A stretch of 64,000 bases of DNA from an uncultured Pelagibacteraceae bacterium (lineage in GTDB: Bacteria > Pseudomonadota > Alphaproteobacteria > Pelagibacterales > Pelagibacteraceae): the NCBI GenBank assembly GCA_902615045.1, contig CACMNP010000001.1, positions 222,841 to 286,840 of the forward strand, written 5' to 3'. Positions 1 through 9,704 of the stretch are shown in pieces. Made by a program: the position numbers and the translations under genes. The stretch's first letter is position 1. Every line of letters starts with the position of its first letter. The notes under the pieces are model-generated. The model ran no database searches. It saw nothing but the letters and a program-made list of their open reading frames with translations, and was not told the origin of the DNA.

Positions 1-421
1 TTTTTTAATATGGGGATATTTTTTGCCAAAACTATCTTCCAAGGGAATTGACAGTATGAGAATTGTAAAATTTACACTTCCTGTAAGTTATATAATTTTA
101 TTTTTAATAGTCATAATGGGAGACAAAGCTGGTGCAACCATGTTCACTCTTTATATTTTATCATCAATAGTAATTTCTTTAACCCAACCAGCAATAGCAT
201 TAAATTTTCCTACTAAACTAGCAGGAAAATCTTTAACTTCATTCAATGTATTTTTATTTTCTGGTACTTTTTTTGTACAATGGATAATTGGTTTAATAAT
301 AGATTTTTCCAGAAATTTAGGTGCTACTATTACAATGAGCTATCAAATTTCTTTTTCAATTTTTTTATTTTTATGCATTTTAAGTTACTTATTTTTTTTA
401 ATATTAAATAAAAATGAATAA
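1..421 (+). CDS. MFS-type transporter, C-terminal fragment (truncated by window start)
   Basis: Hydrophobic multi-TM ORF open at the window edge; the ORF track starts at 23 only because of the edge. Confidence 0.55.
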   Translation, partial: FLIWGYFLPKLSSKGIDSMRIVKFTLPVSYIILFLIVIMGDKAGATMFTLYILSSIVISLTQPAIALNFPTKLAGKSLTSFNVFLFSGTFFVQWIIGLIIDFSRNLGATITMSYQISFSIFLFLCILSYLFFLILNKNE

Positions 422-1316
422 AAATTTTATCGGATATTTTCTATTATTATTTCAGCCACTTTTTATGGCTAGTAATTTAATTGTAGCAAGAGGTGGTGTT
501 GATGATGTTCCTCCCATATCTTTATCTTTTTGGAGATGGTTTATTTTTTTTATTATTTTATTCGTCCTAAATTATAAGTATTTAGTTGAAAATTTTCAGA
601 CTATTAAAAAAGAGAGTAAAAGAAGTTTTTTTCTAGGTTTGATGGGGTGTGGTGTTTGTGGAATATTTCCATATATGGCTGGTTCATCTACAACCATTGT
701 TAATATGGGAATTCTTTATACTTCTTCACCAATATTTATAATTTTAATCTCATATTTTTTTTTTAAAGATAAGATAAATATTTTTCAATTTATTGGTTTA
801 CTTTTTTGTCTAGTTGGAGTGTTTGCTGTAATTTTAAAGGGCGATATCAATTTACTTCTTGAATTAAAATTTGCTTCTGGAGATTTTTGGATGTTAGGAG
901 CAGCATTAGGCTGGGCGATTTATACAGTTACGCTTTTTCAATGGAATTCAGAACTTAATTTCTTTCCAAGACTAACAATTATATCTTTCTTTGGTTTTTT
1001 ATCAATTTTGCCTTTTTATTTTATAGAGCATATTTATTTTGAAAAAACTTTATTCAATGAAGAATTTTATTATTGGATTTTGTTTGCAGCAATTTCTCCA
1101 GGTATAATTGCTTTCTCACTATACACATTAACTATTAAATACTTAGGACCATCAACAACCGGTTTCACACTATACCTCTACACAATTTATGGAGCTTTTT
1201 ATGGAATAATATTTTTTTCTGAGATTTTGGAGAATTATCATTTAATAGGTACCATATTTGTATTTTTTGGTATTTATTTGGTAAGAAGAAAAAGTAAAAA
1301 TGAAATTAAAGCCTAA
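414..1316 (+). CDS. EamA/DMT family transporter
   Basis: About 10 TM segments, EamA-like N-terminus (MASNLIVARGG...SFWRW) and C-terminal repeat. Confidence 0.8.
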   Translation: MNKNFIGYFLLLFQPLFMASNLIVARGGVDDVPPISLSFWRWFIFFIILFVLNYKYLVENFQTIKKESKRSFFLGLMGCGVCGIFPYMAGSSTTIVNMGILYTSSPIFIILISYFFFKDKINIFQFIGLLFCLVGVFAVILKGDINLLLELKFASGDFWMLGAALGWAIYTVTLFQWNSELNFFPRLTIISFFGFLSILPFYFIEHIYFEKTLFNEEFYYWILFAAISPGIIAFSLYTLTIKYLGPSTTGFTLYLYTIYGAFYGIIFFSEILENYHLIGTIFVFFGIYLVRRKSKNEIKA

Positions 1317-2112
1317 AATGTTATTTGCAAAAATTCTGTTTTATATTTTTATTATTTACTTTGGAGTTTCTTTAATAGTTTATTTTTATCAAAGAAAATT
1401 ATTATACCATCCTGGTGAAAATAATTATTTAGATGAGGGACCTCTATCTCACAAAATCGAAAAAGTAAGTATTCAATCTGATAATGATCTAGTTGGATGG
1501 TATTACAAAAAAAATAATAACTTTAAAACCTTGCTTTTTTTTCACGGAAATGCTGGAAAATTAGATAACAGAATTTATAAACTAAATGAGTTTGCAGATT
1601 TAGATTTAAACTATTTAATTTTTGCATATAGAGGCTTTAGTGGAAACAAAGGCAAACCAACAGAAATTGGACTTTATAAAGATGCAATTAAAGCCAAAGA
1701 ATGGCTTAATCAAAACAATATAGAAGATAAAGATATTGTTCTCTATGGAGAGTCTCTTGGCACTGCTGTAGCAATAGAGACCGCAAGTAACAATTTATTT
1801 GCAGGTATAATATTAGAGTCCCCATTTACATCCATGGAGATTTTGGCACAAAAATATTACCCATATCTTCCTGCAAAAATTATTTTAAAAGATAAATACA
1901 AATCCATTGAAAAAATTAACAAAATAAAGTTTCCCATGCATGTGATGCACGGAAAAAAGGATAATATTGTACCATTTTATATGGGCGAAGAAATATTTAA
2001 TAAATATGGTGGTGTTAAGTCAAATTATTTTAATGACAACGACGACCATATGATGGAATTTAACAAAAATTTAATTCAATCAATCGACAATTTTATAAAA
2101 AGTTTAAATTAA
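1300..2112 (+). CDS. alpha/beta hydrolase (BEM46/YfhR-like)
   Basis: N-terminal TM, FFHGNAGK, nucleophile elbow GESLG, C-terminal HGKKDNIVP and DDH motifs. Confidence 0.85.
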   Translation: MKLKPKMLFAKILFYIFIIYFGVSLIVYFYQRKLLYHPGENNYLDEGPLSHKIEKVSIQSDNDLVGWYYKKNNNFKTLLFFHGNAGKLDNRIYKLNEFADLDLNYLIFAYRGFSGNKGKPTEIGLYKDAIKAKEWLNQNNIEDKDIVLYGESLGTAVAIETASNNLFAGIILESPFTSMEILAQKYYPYLPAKIILKDKYKSIEKINKIKFPMHVMHGKKDNIVPFYMGEEIFNKYGGVKSNYFNDNDDHMMEFNKNLIQSIDNFIKSLN

Positions 2113-2160
2113 GACATATTTTAAACAAATCCACATCACTTTTAAATTCTAATTTTAGAT

Positions 2161-2724
2161 ATGTTTAAATTCCTTTTATTACTTTTCTTATTAATATTGC
2201 CAACAAAACTTAGTTCAGAAATAAATAAAGAGTACTATGATAACAATTATTTCCATATAGGAAAAATGAACTCTTACAATAGTGAGTTCACTCTATATTT
2301 TAAAACACGGAAGAAAGCTATTTTAGCAAAGGGAGAATTTTCTAATTACATTAATGATTTTCCACAGGACTTATACTTATATGATAAAAATTTAAATAAA
2401 GATTACCCTTTGATTTCATATGACTGGTTTCCAAAAAAAGTAAAAAAAATATCAAAAAAATATAATTACCCACTTTTCCCAGAGGATTTTGCTTATTATT
2501 TATTAAATGACAACAACACTTTAATTTTGATAAGTGCAAAAAAAAATTTTTATGAAAATTTAAAATATGACATAAAAAATAATAAGCTAGAAATTGCTAA
2601 GACTTCTGGCAAATTAAATTTTATAATCTCTTCTTATGCTGAAAACTGTGGTTATAAATCTCTAAAAAATAATTTTGAGTGCAATATATATAAACCTTTA
2701 ATTTCTAAAAATTTGCTTAATTAA
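2161..2724 (+). CDS. secreted hypothetical protein
   Basis: Signal-peptide-like N-terminus (MFKFLLLLFLLILPTKLSS); no family recognised. Confidence 0.55.
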   Translation: MFKFLLLLFLLILPTKLSSEINKEYYDNNYFHIGKMNSYNSEFTLYFKTRKKAILAKGEFSNYINDFPQDLYLYDKNLNKDYPLISYDWFPKKVKKISKKYNYPLFPEDFAYYLLNDNNTLILISAKKNFYENLKYDIKNNKLEIAKTSGKLNFIISSYAENCGYKSLKNNFECNIYKPLISKNLLN

Positions 2725-3634
2725 CTTGGGTAAAAGCACTTGCAAATTTCTCAGCTTCAAATATTTGTAAGTCATCCTCTTTTTCTCCAAGCCCGAGACC
2801 AACAATAGGTACTTTATATTTCTTTGAAATCGCAATCAATATTCCACCTTTTGCAGTTCCATCAAGTTTTGTCATTATGATGCCTGTGATTGGAAGTAAT
2901 TTATTAAATTCTTCAAGTTGATTAATTATATTTTGTCCCGATGTTGCATCTAAAACTAAAATAACCTCGTGAGGTGCTGTTTCATCACTTTTTTTAATTA
3001 CATTTCCTATTTTTTTTAATTCATCCATTAAATTCTTTTTATTTTGTAATCTTCCTGCCGTGTCCACTATTACTTGATTTATGTTTTGACTTTGAGCTAT
3101 TTCCATTGCTTTAAAAGCAACTGAAGCTGGATCTGAACCAGGATCTGATTTTACAATTTTAGCATCAACCCTGTTAGCCCATTCTTCTAATTGATCAATA
3201 GCAGCTGCTCTAAATGTATCGCATGCTGAAAAAAGAACTTTATTATTATTTTGTATAAATATTTTTCCTAATTTTCCAATAGTAGTTGTCTTACCAACTC
3301 CATTAACACCTGAAACTAATATTATATTTGTCTTTTCTTTTTTTAAGAAAAAATCTTTCTTTTCTAGGGGTTTCATTAGTTCTAAAATATAATTATTAAG
3401 TATTTCAAAAACTTCCTTTATTGGATCATTTTTAGGATCAATCTTTTTTTGAGCAATTATAGATTTTATCTCTGATGCTGCATCTATGCCCACGTCTGAG
3501 CCGATCAAGAATTCCTCTATTTTATCAAGAGTTGCATCGTCAATTTCTTTCTTAACTATTATTTCTTTAAGACCTGATGCTATATTGCTTGCACTTCTTT
3601 TAAATCCGATTTTAAATTTTTCAAAAATACCCAT
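2717..3634 (-). CDS. ftsY: signal recognition particle receptor FtsY
   Basis: SRP GTPase: GVNGVGKTTTIGKLG, DTFRAAAIDQLEEW, DTAGRLQNKKNLMDEL, TKLDGTAKGG. Confidence 0.97.
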   Translation of the reverse strand: MGIFEKFKIGFKRSASNIASGLKEIIVKKEIDDATLDKIEEFLIGSDVGIDAASEIKSIIAQKKIDPKNDPIKEVFEILNNYILELMKPLEKKDFFLKKEKTNIILVSGVNGVGKTTTIGKLGKIFIQNNNKVLFSACDTFRAAAIDQLEEWANRVDAKIVKSDPGSDPASVAFKAMEIAQSQNINQVIVDTAGRLQNKKNLMDELKKIGNVIKKSDETAPHEVILVLDATSGQNIINQLEEFNKLLPITGIIMTKLDGTAKGGILIAISKKYKVPIVGLGLGEKEDDLQIFEAEKFASAFTQVN

Positions 3635-4458
3635 TATATTTTGATATTAATCTTTTCAATTTCAGATACAGGACCTCTCATTTTTATATTTAATTCATTA
3701 TCAATTTTAATATTTAAAATTCCTGTTGAAAATTCTATTTTTGAATTACTGTTTTGTAGTTGATTTAAATTAGCTGCGACTGCTGTTGCACATGCTGCAG
3801 TCCCGCAAGCTTTTGTTAAACCTGCACCCCTCTCCCAAACTTTAATTTTGTAATGTTGTTCACTAATTTTCTGAGCTATTGTAACATTGCATTTCTCAGG
3901 GAAAACTTCATGATTTTCTATTAATGGTCCATATTTTTTTAAATTTATTTTTTCTATATCCTCACAAAAATATACGACATGAGGGTTTCCAACATTTACT
4001 GCAATACCACCATTCATTTTTTTTCCGTCAATATCAATCATACCAAGTGATAGATTTTTAGTATCAAGATTTTTTCTTAAAGGAATTTTGTTCCACTCTA
4101 AATTTGGAGTTCCAATTATCGTTTCAACATCTTTATCATTAAGAACTTTAGATTTTAATATTTTTGAGGATACCGAAATTTCAATTTCTTTTTTATTTTT
4201 TTCAATACTTAGTAAATAAGCAACACATCTAGTTCCATTTCCACATGCATCTGAGCGGCTCCCATCCGAGTTAAAAAAAGCAACATCAGCATCAGCTTTT
4301 TGACTTTTGTTTATGTAGATCAACTGATCGCACCCTATGAAATCTCTGTCACAAATTTTTAAGATTTGATCATTTGATAAGTTTAAACTATTTATTCTCT
4401 TATCAATAATAACAAAGTCGTTACCTAATCCATCCATTTTAAATGCTTCAAATTCCAT
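3634..4458 (-). CDS. dapF: diaminopimelate epimerase
   Basis: MDGLGNDFVIID, DACGNGTRC, ERGAGLTKACGTAACA motifs. Confidence 0.97.
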   Translation of the reverse strand: MEFEAFKMDGLGNDFVIIDKRINSLNLSNDQILKICDRDFIGCDQLIYINKSQKADADVAFFNSDGSRSDACGNGTRCVAYLLSIEKNKKEIEISVSSKILKSKVLNDKDVETIIGTPNLEWNKIPLRKNLDTKNLSLGMIDIDGKKMNGGIAVNVGNPHVVYFCEDIEKINLKKYGPLIENHEVFPEKCNVTIAQKISEQHYKIKVWERGAGLTKACGTAACATAVAANLNQLQNSNSKIEFSTGILNIKIDNELNIKMRGPVSEIEKINIKI

Positions 4459-4501
4459 ATAAATAATACTTAACTTATTTATTGACTTTTTGAACCTCTA
4501 A

Positions 4502-4507
4502 TATAAT
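4502..4507 (+). promoter_or_regulatory. -10 box (TATAAT) for ffh leader transcript
   Basis: Exact TATAAT immediately upstream of the structured GC-rich block; a TTGACT lies at 4482-4487 but with only a 14-nt spacer. Confidence 0.5.
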
Positions 4508-4510
4508 TTA

Positions 4511-4617
4511 CGCGCACTTCCGCAAAATACAGCAATTTGCGGTGTCTTTGGAAACAAAGAGATCGACACCAGTCAGCGAGGGTTCGCCCACTGGTGCGAT
4601 ACTTGCTGTGTGAAATT
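4511..4617 (+). ncRNA. ffh leader, candidate cis-regulatory structured RNA (ffh motif)
   Basis: GC-rich island in AT-rich IGR directly upstream of ffh. Exact helices: CCGCAAA/TTTGCGG (4520-4526/4536-4542), GGTGTC/GACACC (4541-4546/4565-4570), TCTTTG-GAAA-CAAAGA (4545-4560), CACCAGT/ACTGGTG (4567-4573/4590-4596) capped by GGG-TTCG-CCC, ACAGCAA/TTGCTGT (4529-4535/4603-4609). Matches the type and position of the ffh element described for Cand. P. ubique. Confidence 0.85.
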
Positions 4618-5976
4618 ATGTTTGAAAATTTAACTAATAAATTTGAAGAAATTTTTTCTTCATTAAAAAAAGCTCCTTCTCTTGATGAAAAGCAAGTTGA
4701 TGAGGGTTTAAAAGGTATAAGGTTGGCCTTATTAGAAGCCGATGTTTCTTTAGACGTAGTTAAGGAGTTTATTAGTAGAGTTAAGCCTAAAGCGCTAGGT
4801 CAAGAAATTATACGATCAACTTCTCCCGGAGATATGGTTGTAAAAATCGTTTATGACGAAATAGTATCTTTTTTAGGTGATAAGAATTCTGAAATCTCCC
4901 TTAATGCTGTACCTCCAGTTCCAATCATGTTAGTTGGATTGCAAGGTTCAGGAAAAACCACAACAACCTCAAAATTAGCAAAATTTTTAGAAAAAAATAA
5001 TAAGAAAAAAGTAATGATGGCTAGTTTGGACGTTTACAGACCTGCCGCGCAAGAGCAATTGAGACTTTTGGGTGAACAAAATAATATTGAAACTTTGCCA
5101 ATTATAGAGGGCCAGCTTCCTGCTGATATTTGTAGAAGAGCTTTAAGTGCTGCAAATTTAAATGGTTGTGAAGTAGTTTTATTTGATACCGCTGGAAGAA
5201 CACAAATAGATTTTCAAATGATGAATGAAATCAAACAAATTGAAACTATTATTAATCCTGCAGAAACTATACTAGTAGCAGATTCTCTAACAGGTCAAGT
5301 TGCTGCTAATGTAGCCAAGGAATTTAAAAATACAGTAAATTTGAGCGGCATTATACTTACAAGAGCAGATGGAGATGGAAGAGGTGGAGCTGCATTGAGT
5401 ATGAAATATGTTGCTGAGGTCCCCATAAAGTTTCTTGGTGTTGGAGAAAAAACTGAGAATTTTGAAGTTTTCTATCCTGATCGAATTGCAAATAGAATTT
5501 TGGGAATGGGAGATATCGTTTCCTTAGTTGAAAAAGCTTCAGAAGATTTAGATCAAGAAAATTTAAAGAAAACAGAAGAGAAACTTAAAAAAGGTCAATT
5601 CTCGATGGAAGATTATCTTTCTCAATTACGTCAAATGAAAAAGATGGGTGGAATAGAAGGCATAATGTCATTTCTCCCTGGAGTTTCAAAAATTAAATCA
5701 CAAATGGATCAATCAGGAATAGATGAAAAAATTATAACTCAAAATGAAGCTGTTATTTTATCAATGACAAAGCAAGAAAGAGAAAATCCTAAAATTATAA
5801 ATGGATCAAGAAAAAAAAGAATTGCTAATGGCTCGGGTACAGACATTGCCACTATCAATAAGTTGTTAAAACAATTTAAAATGATGTCAGAAATGATGAA
5901 AAAAATGTCTAAAGGAAACATGAAAGGAATGGCGGATAAAGGGATCCCACCTGAACTATTTAATCAATTAAAATAA
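4618..5976 (+). CDS. ffh: signal recognition particle protein Ffh
   Basis: MFENLTNKFEEIFSSLK..., GLQGSGKTTTTSKLAKFL, DVYRPAAQEQL, DTAGRTQ, M-domain with methionine-rich C-terminus; start at 4618 rather than TTG 4537. Confidence 0.97.
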   Translation: MFENLTNKFEEIFSSLKKAPSLDEKQVDEGLKGIRLALLEADVSLDVVKEFISRVKPKALGQEIIRSTSPGDMVVKIVYDEIVSFLGDKNSEISLNAVPPVPIMLVGLQGSGKTTTTSKLAKFLEKNNKKKVMMASLDVYRPAAQEQLRLLGEQNNIETLPIIEGQLPADICRRALSAANLNGCEVVLFDTAGRTQIDFQMMNEIKQIETIINPAETILVADSLTGQVAANVAKEFKNTVNLSGIILTRADGDGRGGAALSMKYVAEVPIKFLGVGEKTENFEVFYPDRIANRILGMGDIVSLVEKASEDLDQENLKKTEEKLKKGQFSMEDYLSQLRQMKKMGGIEGIMSFLPGVSKIKSQMDQSGIDEKIITQNEAVILSMTKQERENPKIINGSRKKRIANGSGTDIATINKLLKQFKMMSEMMKKMSKGNMKGMADKGIPPELFNQLK

Positions 5977-5990
5977 AGGAGATATAAGTA

Positions 5991-6407
5991 ATGTTAAAAA
6001 TGAGACTATCAATGGGAGGTACTAAAAAAAGGCCAGTATATAAAATTGTTGTGGCTGATAGTAGATTTCCAAGAGACGGAAGGTTTATAGAAAAATTAGG
6101 TTTTTATAATCCGTTATTACCGAAGGATAAAAAGGAAAGAATTGGCTTAGATTCAGAACGAATTAAATATTGGCTAGGTCAAGGAGCTCAGCCAACAACA
6201 AGAGTTGCAAGGTTATTGGGAGAAAACGATATAATGCCAATGCCTGAAAAAGGAAACAATCCTCAAAAAGCAATTCCTAAAAAAGATAGAAAAAAAGCTG
6301 ACGAAGGTGGAGAAGCGAAACCAGAAGGAGATGCATCTAAGCCAGCAGAAGCACCTAAGGAAGAAGCTAAGCCAGCAGAAGCACCTAAGGAAGAAGAAAA
6401 AAAATAA
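5991..6407 (+). CDS. rpsP: 30S ribosomal protein S16 with charged C-terminal extension
   Basis: [41 protein letters not shown]. Confidence 0.97.
   Translation: MLKMRLSMGGTKKRPVYKIVVADSRFPRDGRFIEKLGFYNPLLPKDKKERIGLDSERIKYWLGQGAQPTTRVARLLGENDIMPMPEKGNNPQKAIPKKDRKKADEGGEAKPEGDASKPAEAPKEEAKPAEAPKEEEKK
6337..6395 (+). repeat. two-copy in-frame tandem repeat (30-bp period) in rpsP 3' end
   Basis: ctaagccagcagaagcacctaaggaagaa occurs exactly at 6337-6365 and 6367-6395; encodes a repeated KPAEAPKEE. Confidence 0.95.
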
Positions 6408-7102
6408 TGTTAGAAGCTCGTATATTCACACTCTATCCAGATTTTTTTCCAGGCTATTTAGGCCAAGGTATTTTTGGTAAAGCACTATCAGAGAATAAAT
6501 GGAAAATAGATACTGTGGATATAAGAGAGTATGCATTTGATAAGCATAAAACTGTTGATGACACTCCTTATGGAGGAGGTGAAGGTATGTTAATGAAAGC
6601 AGATGTATTAGCAAAATCAATAGATAAGAATGTTAAAGATGGTGAAAAGATTATCTATCTAAGTCCTAAGGGTAAGTTGTTCAATCATCAATTAGCAAAA
6701 CAACTATCTCAAGAAAAAACAATAAATATAATTTGTGGACACTTTGAAGGAGTTGATGAAAGATTGTTAAAAACAAGAAATATTGAGGAAGTAAGTATAG
6801 GAGATTTTGTTTTATCTGGAGGTGAAGGAGCTTCATTTGTAATTCTTGATGCAATTTTAAGATTTATTCCTGGTATTCTTGGTAATACAAATTCAGCTAA
6901 AGAAGAAAGTTTTGAGAACGGACTTTTAGAGTATCCTCAATTTACAAAACCTCAAATATGGGAGGAAAAAAGTGTTCCAGATGTGCTATTATCAGGCGAT
7001 CACGCCAAAATTAAAGACTGGCGTTTATCTCAATCTGAGGCTATAACACGCGACCGAAGACCAGATTTGTGGCAATTATATAAAAAGATAAAAGAGAATT
7101 AA
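6407..7102 (+). CDS. trmD: tRNA (guanine-N1)-methyltransferase
   Basis: [45 protein letters not shown]. Confidence 0.97.
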   Translation: MLEARIFTLYPDFFPGYLGQGIFGKALSENKWKIDTVDIREYAFDKHKTVDDTPYGGGEGMLMKADVLAKSIDKNVKDGEKIIYLSPKGKLFNHQLAKQLSQEKTINIICGHFEGVDERLLKTRNIEEVSIGDFVLSGGEGASFVILDAILRFIPGILGNTNSAKEESFENGLLEYPQFTKPQIWEEKSVPDVLLSGDHAKIKDWRLSQSEAITRDRRPDLWQLYKKIKEN

Positions 7103-7103
7103 A

Positions 7104-7685
7104 ATGAAGACAATTGAGGAAATTAATCAATCTAAAGTAAAAAAAATTATTTCTGAGAGAAAGCATCCAGAATTTTTTCCAGGGGACATTGTTAAAGTTG
7201 GAGTTAGAATAACTGAGGGAAAAAGAGATCGTATTCAATATTTTGAAGGTGTGTGTATTGCAAAAAAAAATAGAGATATCAATTCTTCTTTTACTGTAAG
7301 AAAAATTTCTTTTGGTGAGGGTGTGGAAAGAACATTCGCTTTATATAGTCCGATTGTAGATACAATTAAAGTTGTAAGGTCAGGAAAAGTTAGAAGAGCC
7401 AAGTTATATTATTTGAGAGATAGAACAGGTAAATCCGCAAGAATTGCAGAAAAAATTAAAAAGAAAATAGGTATAGATGTTGAAACCAAGATTCACGAAG
7501 TAACAGAAGAAAATGTTATGCCTGATACAGAACAAAAAACAGCAGATAGCCAACAAGACTCCAATAAAGATGCTCCAAAAGTAGAAGCAAAAAAACCAGA
7601 AGAAAAAAAAGAAACTAAAGAAGAAACCCCATCAGTAGAAAAAAAAACTGATGAAAAAAAAGAAAATCCTGAAGTAAAAAAATAA
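7104..7685 (+). CDS. rplS: 50S ribosomal protein L19 with long charged C-terminal tail
   Basis: [33 protein letters not shown]..., [16 protein letters not shown]. Confidence 0.97.
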   Translation: MKTIEEINQSKVKKIISERKHPEFFPGDIVKVGVRITEGKRDRIQYFEGVCIAKKNRDINSSFTVRKISFGEGVERTFALYSPIVDTIKVVRSGKVRRAKLYYLRDRTGKSARIAEKIKKKIGIDVETKIHEVTEENVMPDTEQKTADSQQDSNKDAPKVEAKKPEEKKETKEETPSVEKKTDEKKENPEVKK

Positions 7686-7694
7686 TTTTTTACA

Positions 7695-9098
7695 ATGCCT
7701 CAAACTATATACGATAAAATATGGAATGATCATCTTGTTCATCAACAAGAGGATGGGACTTCACTTTTATTTGTTGATAGACATTTAATTCATGAAGTTA
7801 CTAGTCCACAAGCATTTGAAGGTTTAAGAAATTCTAATAGAAAAGTTAGACAACCTTCTTTAACTTTAGCAGTAGCAGATCATAATGTTCCAACAACGGA
7901 TAGATCAGTTCCTATTACTGACGAAGATTCAAAAATACAAATTGAGACACTAGAAAAAAACTGTGCAGAATTTGGAATAAATCTTTTTGGAATGAACGAT
8001 AAAAGACAAGGAATAGTGCATATTATTGGTCCAGAACAAGGATTCACACAACCTGGAACTATTATCGTTTGTGGTGATAGTCACACAGCTACTCACGGAG
8101 CATTCGGTGCATTAGCATTTGGAATTGGAACTTCAGAAGTAGAGCATGTATTGGCAACACAGACTTTAGTTCAAAAAAAATCAAAAAATTTTAGAATAAA
8201 CGTTAATGGTTCTCTTCCTGTTGGAGTAACATCAAAGGATGTAATATTACAAATAATTGGAAAAATTGGTACAGCAGGAGGCACTGGTTATGTAATTGAA
8301 TATGCTGGAAACTTAATTTCTAATTTAAGTGTCGAACAAAGAATGACAATTTGCAATATGACAATTGAAGGTGGTGCAAGGGCTGGATTAATAGAGCCAG
8401 ATGAAAAAGTTTTTAATTATTTAAAAGGTAAACCAATGTCTCCAAAGAATTCAAATTGGGACAAAGCATTAGAATATTGGAGTAAATTAAAGTCTGATGG
8501 TGATGCAGTATTTGACAAAGAAATCAGTCTTGAGGGCAAAGATATTAAACCAATGGTAACTTGGGGAACTTCGCCTCAGGATGTAGTAGATATTGATGGA
8601 ATTGTTCCTGATCCTGAAAATGAGCTAAACGAAGACAGAAAAAATTCTATTAATAGATCATTAAAATATATGGGTTTAAAGCCGAAAACTAAAATAAAAG
8701 ATATTAGAATTGATAAAGTTTTTATTGGAAGTTGCACAAATGGAAGAATTGAAGATCTAAGAGAAGCTGCGAAAATCTTAAAAGATAAAAAAATTGCTTC
8801 TCATGTAAATGCAATGATAGTTCCTGGTTCAGGATTAGTAAAACAACAAGCAGAGCAAGAAGGTTTAGATGTAATATTTAAAAATTCTGGATTTGAATGG
8901 CGTGAGCCAGGTTGTTCAATGTGTTTAGCTATGAATGCAGATAAGTTGAAGCCAGAAGAAAGATGTGCATCAACATCAAATAGAAATTTCGAAGGAAGAC
9001 AAGGACGAGGTGGAAGAACACATTTAGTTAGCCCAGCTATGGCTGCTGCAGCTGCTATATCTGGAAATTTAGATGACGTTAGAAAATACAATAGTTAA
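7695..9098 (+). CDS. leuC: 3-isopropylmalate dehydratase large subunit
   Basis: [47 protein letters not shown]. Confidence 0.97.
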   Translation: MPQTIYDKIWNDHLVHQQEDGTSLLFVDRHLIHEVTSPQAFEGLRNSNRKVRQPSLTLAVADHNVPTTDRSVPITDEDSKIQIETLEKNCAEFGINLFGMNDKRQGIVHIIGPEQGFTQPGTIIVCGDSHTATHGAFGALAFGIGTSEVEHVLATQTLVQKKSKNFRINVNGSLPVGVTSKDVILQIIGKIGTAGGTGYVIEYAGNLISNLSVEQRMTICNMTIEGGARAGLIEPDEKVFNYLKGKPMSPKNSNWDKALEYWSKLKSDGDAVFDKEISLEGKDIKPMVTWGTSPQDVVDIDGIVPDPENELNEDRKNSINRSLKYMGLKPKTKIKDIRIDKVFIGSCTNGRIEDLREAAKILKDKKIASHVNAMIVPGSGLVKQQAEQEGLDVIFKNSGFEWREPGCSMCLAMNADKLKPEERCASTSNRNFEGRQGRGGRTHLVSPAMAAAAAISGNLDDVRKYNS

Positions 9099-9704
9099 AT
9101 GAACAAATTCTCAACATTAAAAAGTATTCCTGCATATTTACCAATTGTAAATATTGATACAGATATGATTATTCCAAAGCAATTTTTAAAAACAATAAAA
9201 AGAACAGGACTTGGAAAAAATTTATTTTATGAAATGAGATATGACGAAAAAGGTAAAGTAGTAGATGACTTTGTCTTAAATAAATCCCCATATAATAATT
9301 CTAAGATTTTAATTGCAGGGAATAATTTTGGATGTGGATCATCTAGAGAACATGCGCCATGGGCACTTTTAGACTTTGGTATCACTTGCGTTATAAGCAC
9401 TAGTTACGCAGATATATTTTATAATAATTGTTTTAAAAATGGAATATTGCCTATTAAAGTTAATGATGAACAGATAAAAGAGCTTTCTGAATATTCTAAG
9501 AGACAAGAAGAAATTGCAATAAATTTACCAGATCAAAAAATAATTTTTGGAAATAAAGAAATCAAATTTGAATTAGATGAATTTAAAAAAAAATGTTTAA
9601 TTGAGGGACTAGATGATATTGCACTGTCATTGGAAAAGTCTAATAAAATAATTTCATTTGAAGAAAAATTAAAATCCGCAAAGCCTTGGATATTTAATGA
9701 TTAA
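9099..9704 (+). CDS. leuD: 3-isopropylmalate dehydratase small subunit
   Basis: [31 protein letters not shown]. Confidence 0.97.
   Translation: MNKFSTLKSIPAYLPIVNIDTDMIIPKQFLKTIKRTGLGKNLFYEMRYDEKGKVVDDFVLNKSPYNNSKILIAGNNFGCGSSREHAPWALLDFGITCVISTSYADIFYNNCFKNGILPIKVNDEQIKELSEYSKRQEEIAINLPDQKIIFGNKEIKFELDEFKKKCLIEGLDDIALSLEKSNKIISFEEKLKSAKPWIFND

Noticed and set aside
4537-4617. N-terminal extension of Ffh (MRCLWKQRDRHQSARVRPLVRYLLCEI) in the ORF track
   Set aside because: It starts at a TTG inside the structured leader; the Ffh family N-terminus begins at ATG 4618 (MFENLTNKFEEIF).
4511-4617. SRP 4.5S RNA (ffs)
   Set aside because: The conserved SRP RNA domain IV sequence is not present; position and helices fit the ffh leader element better.
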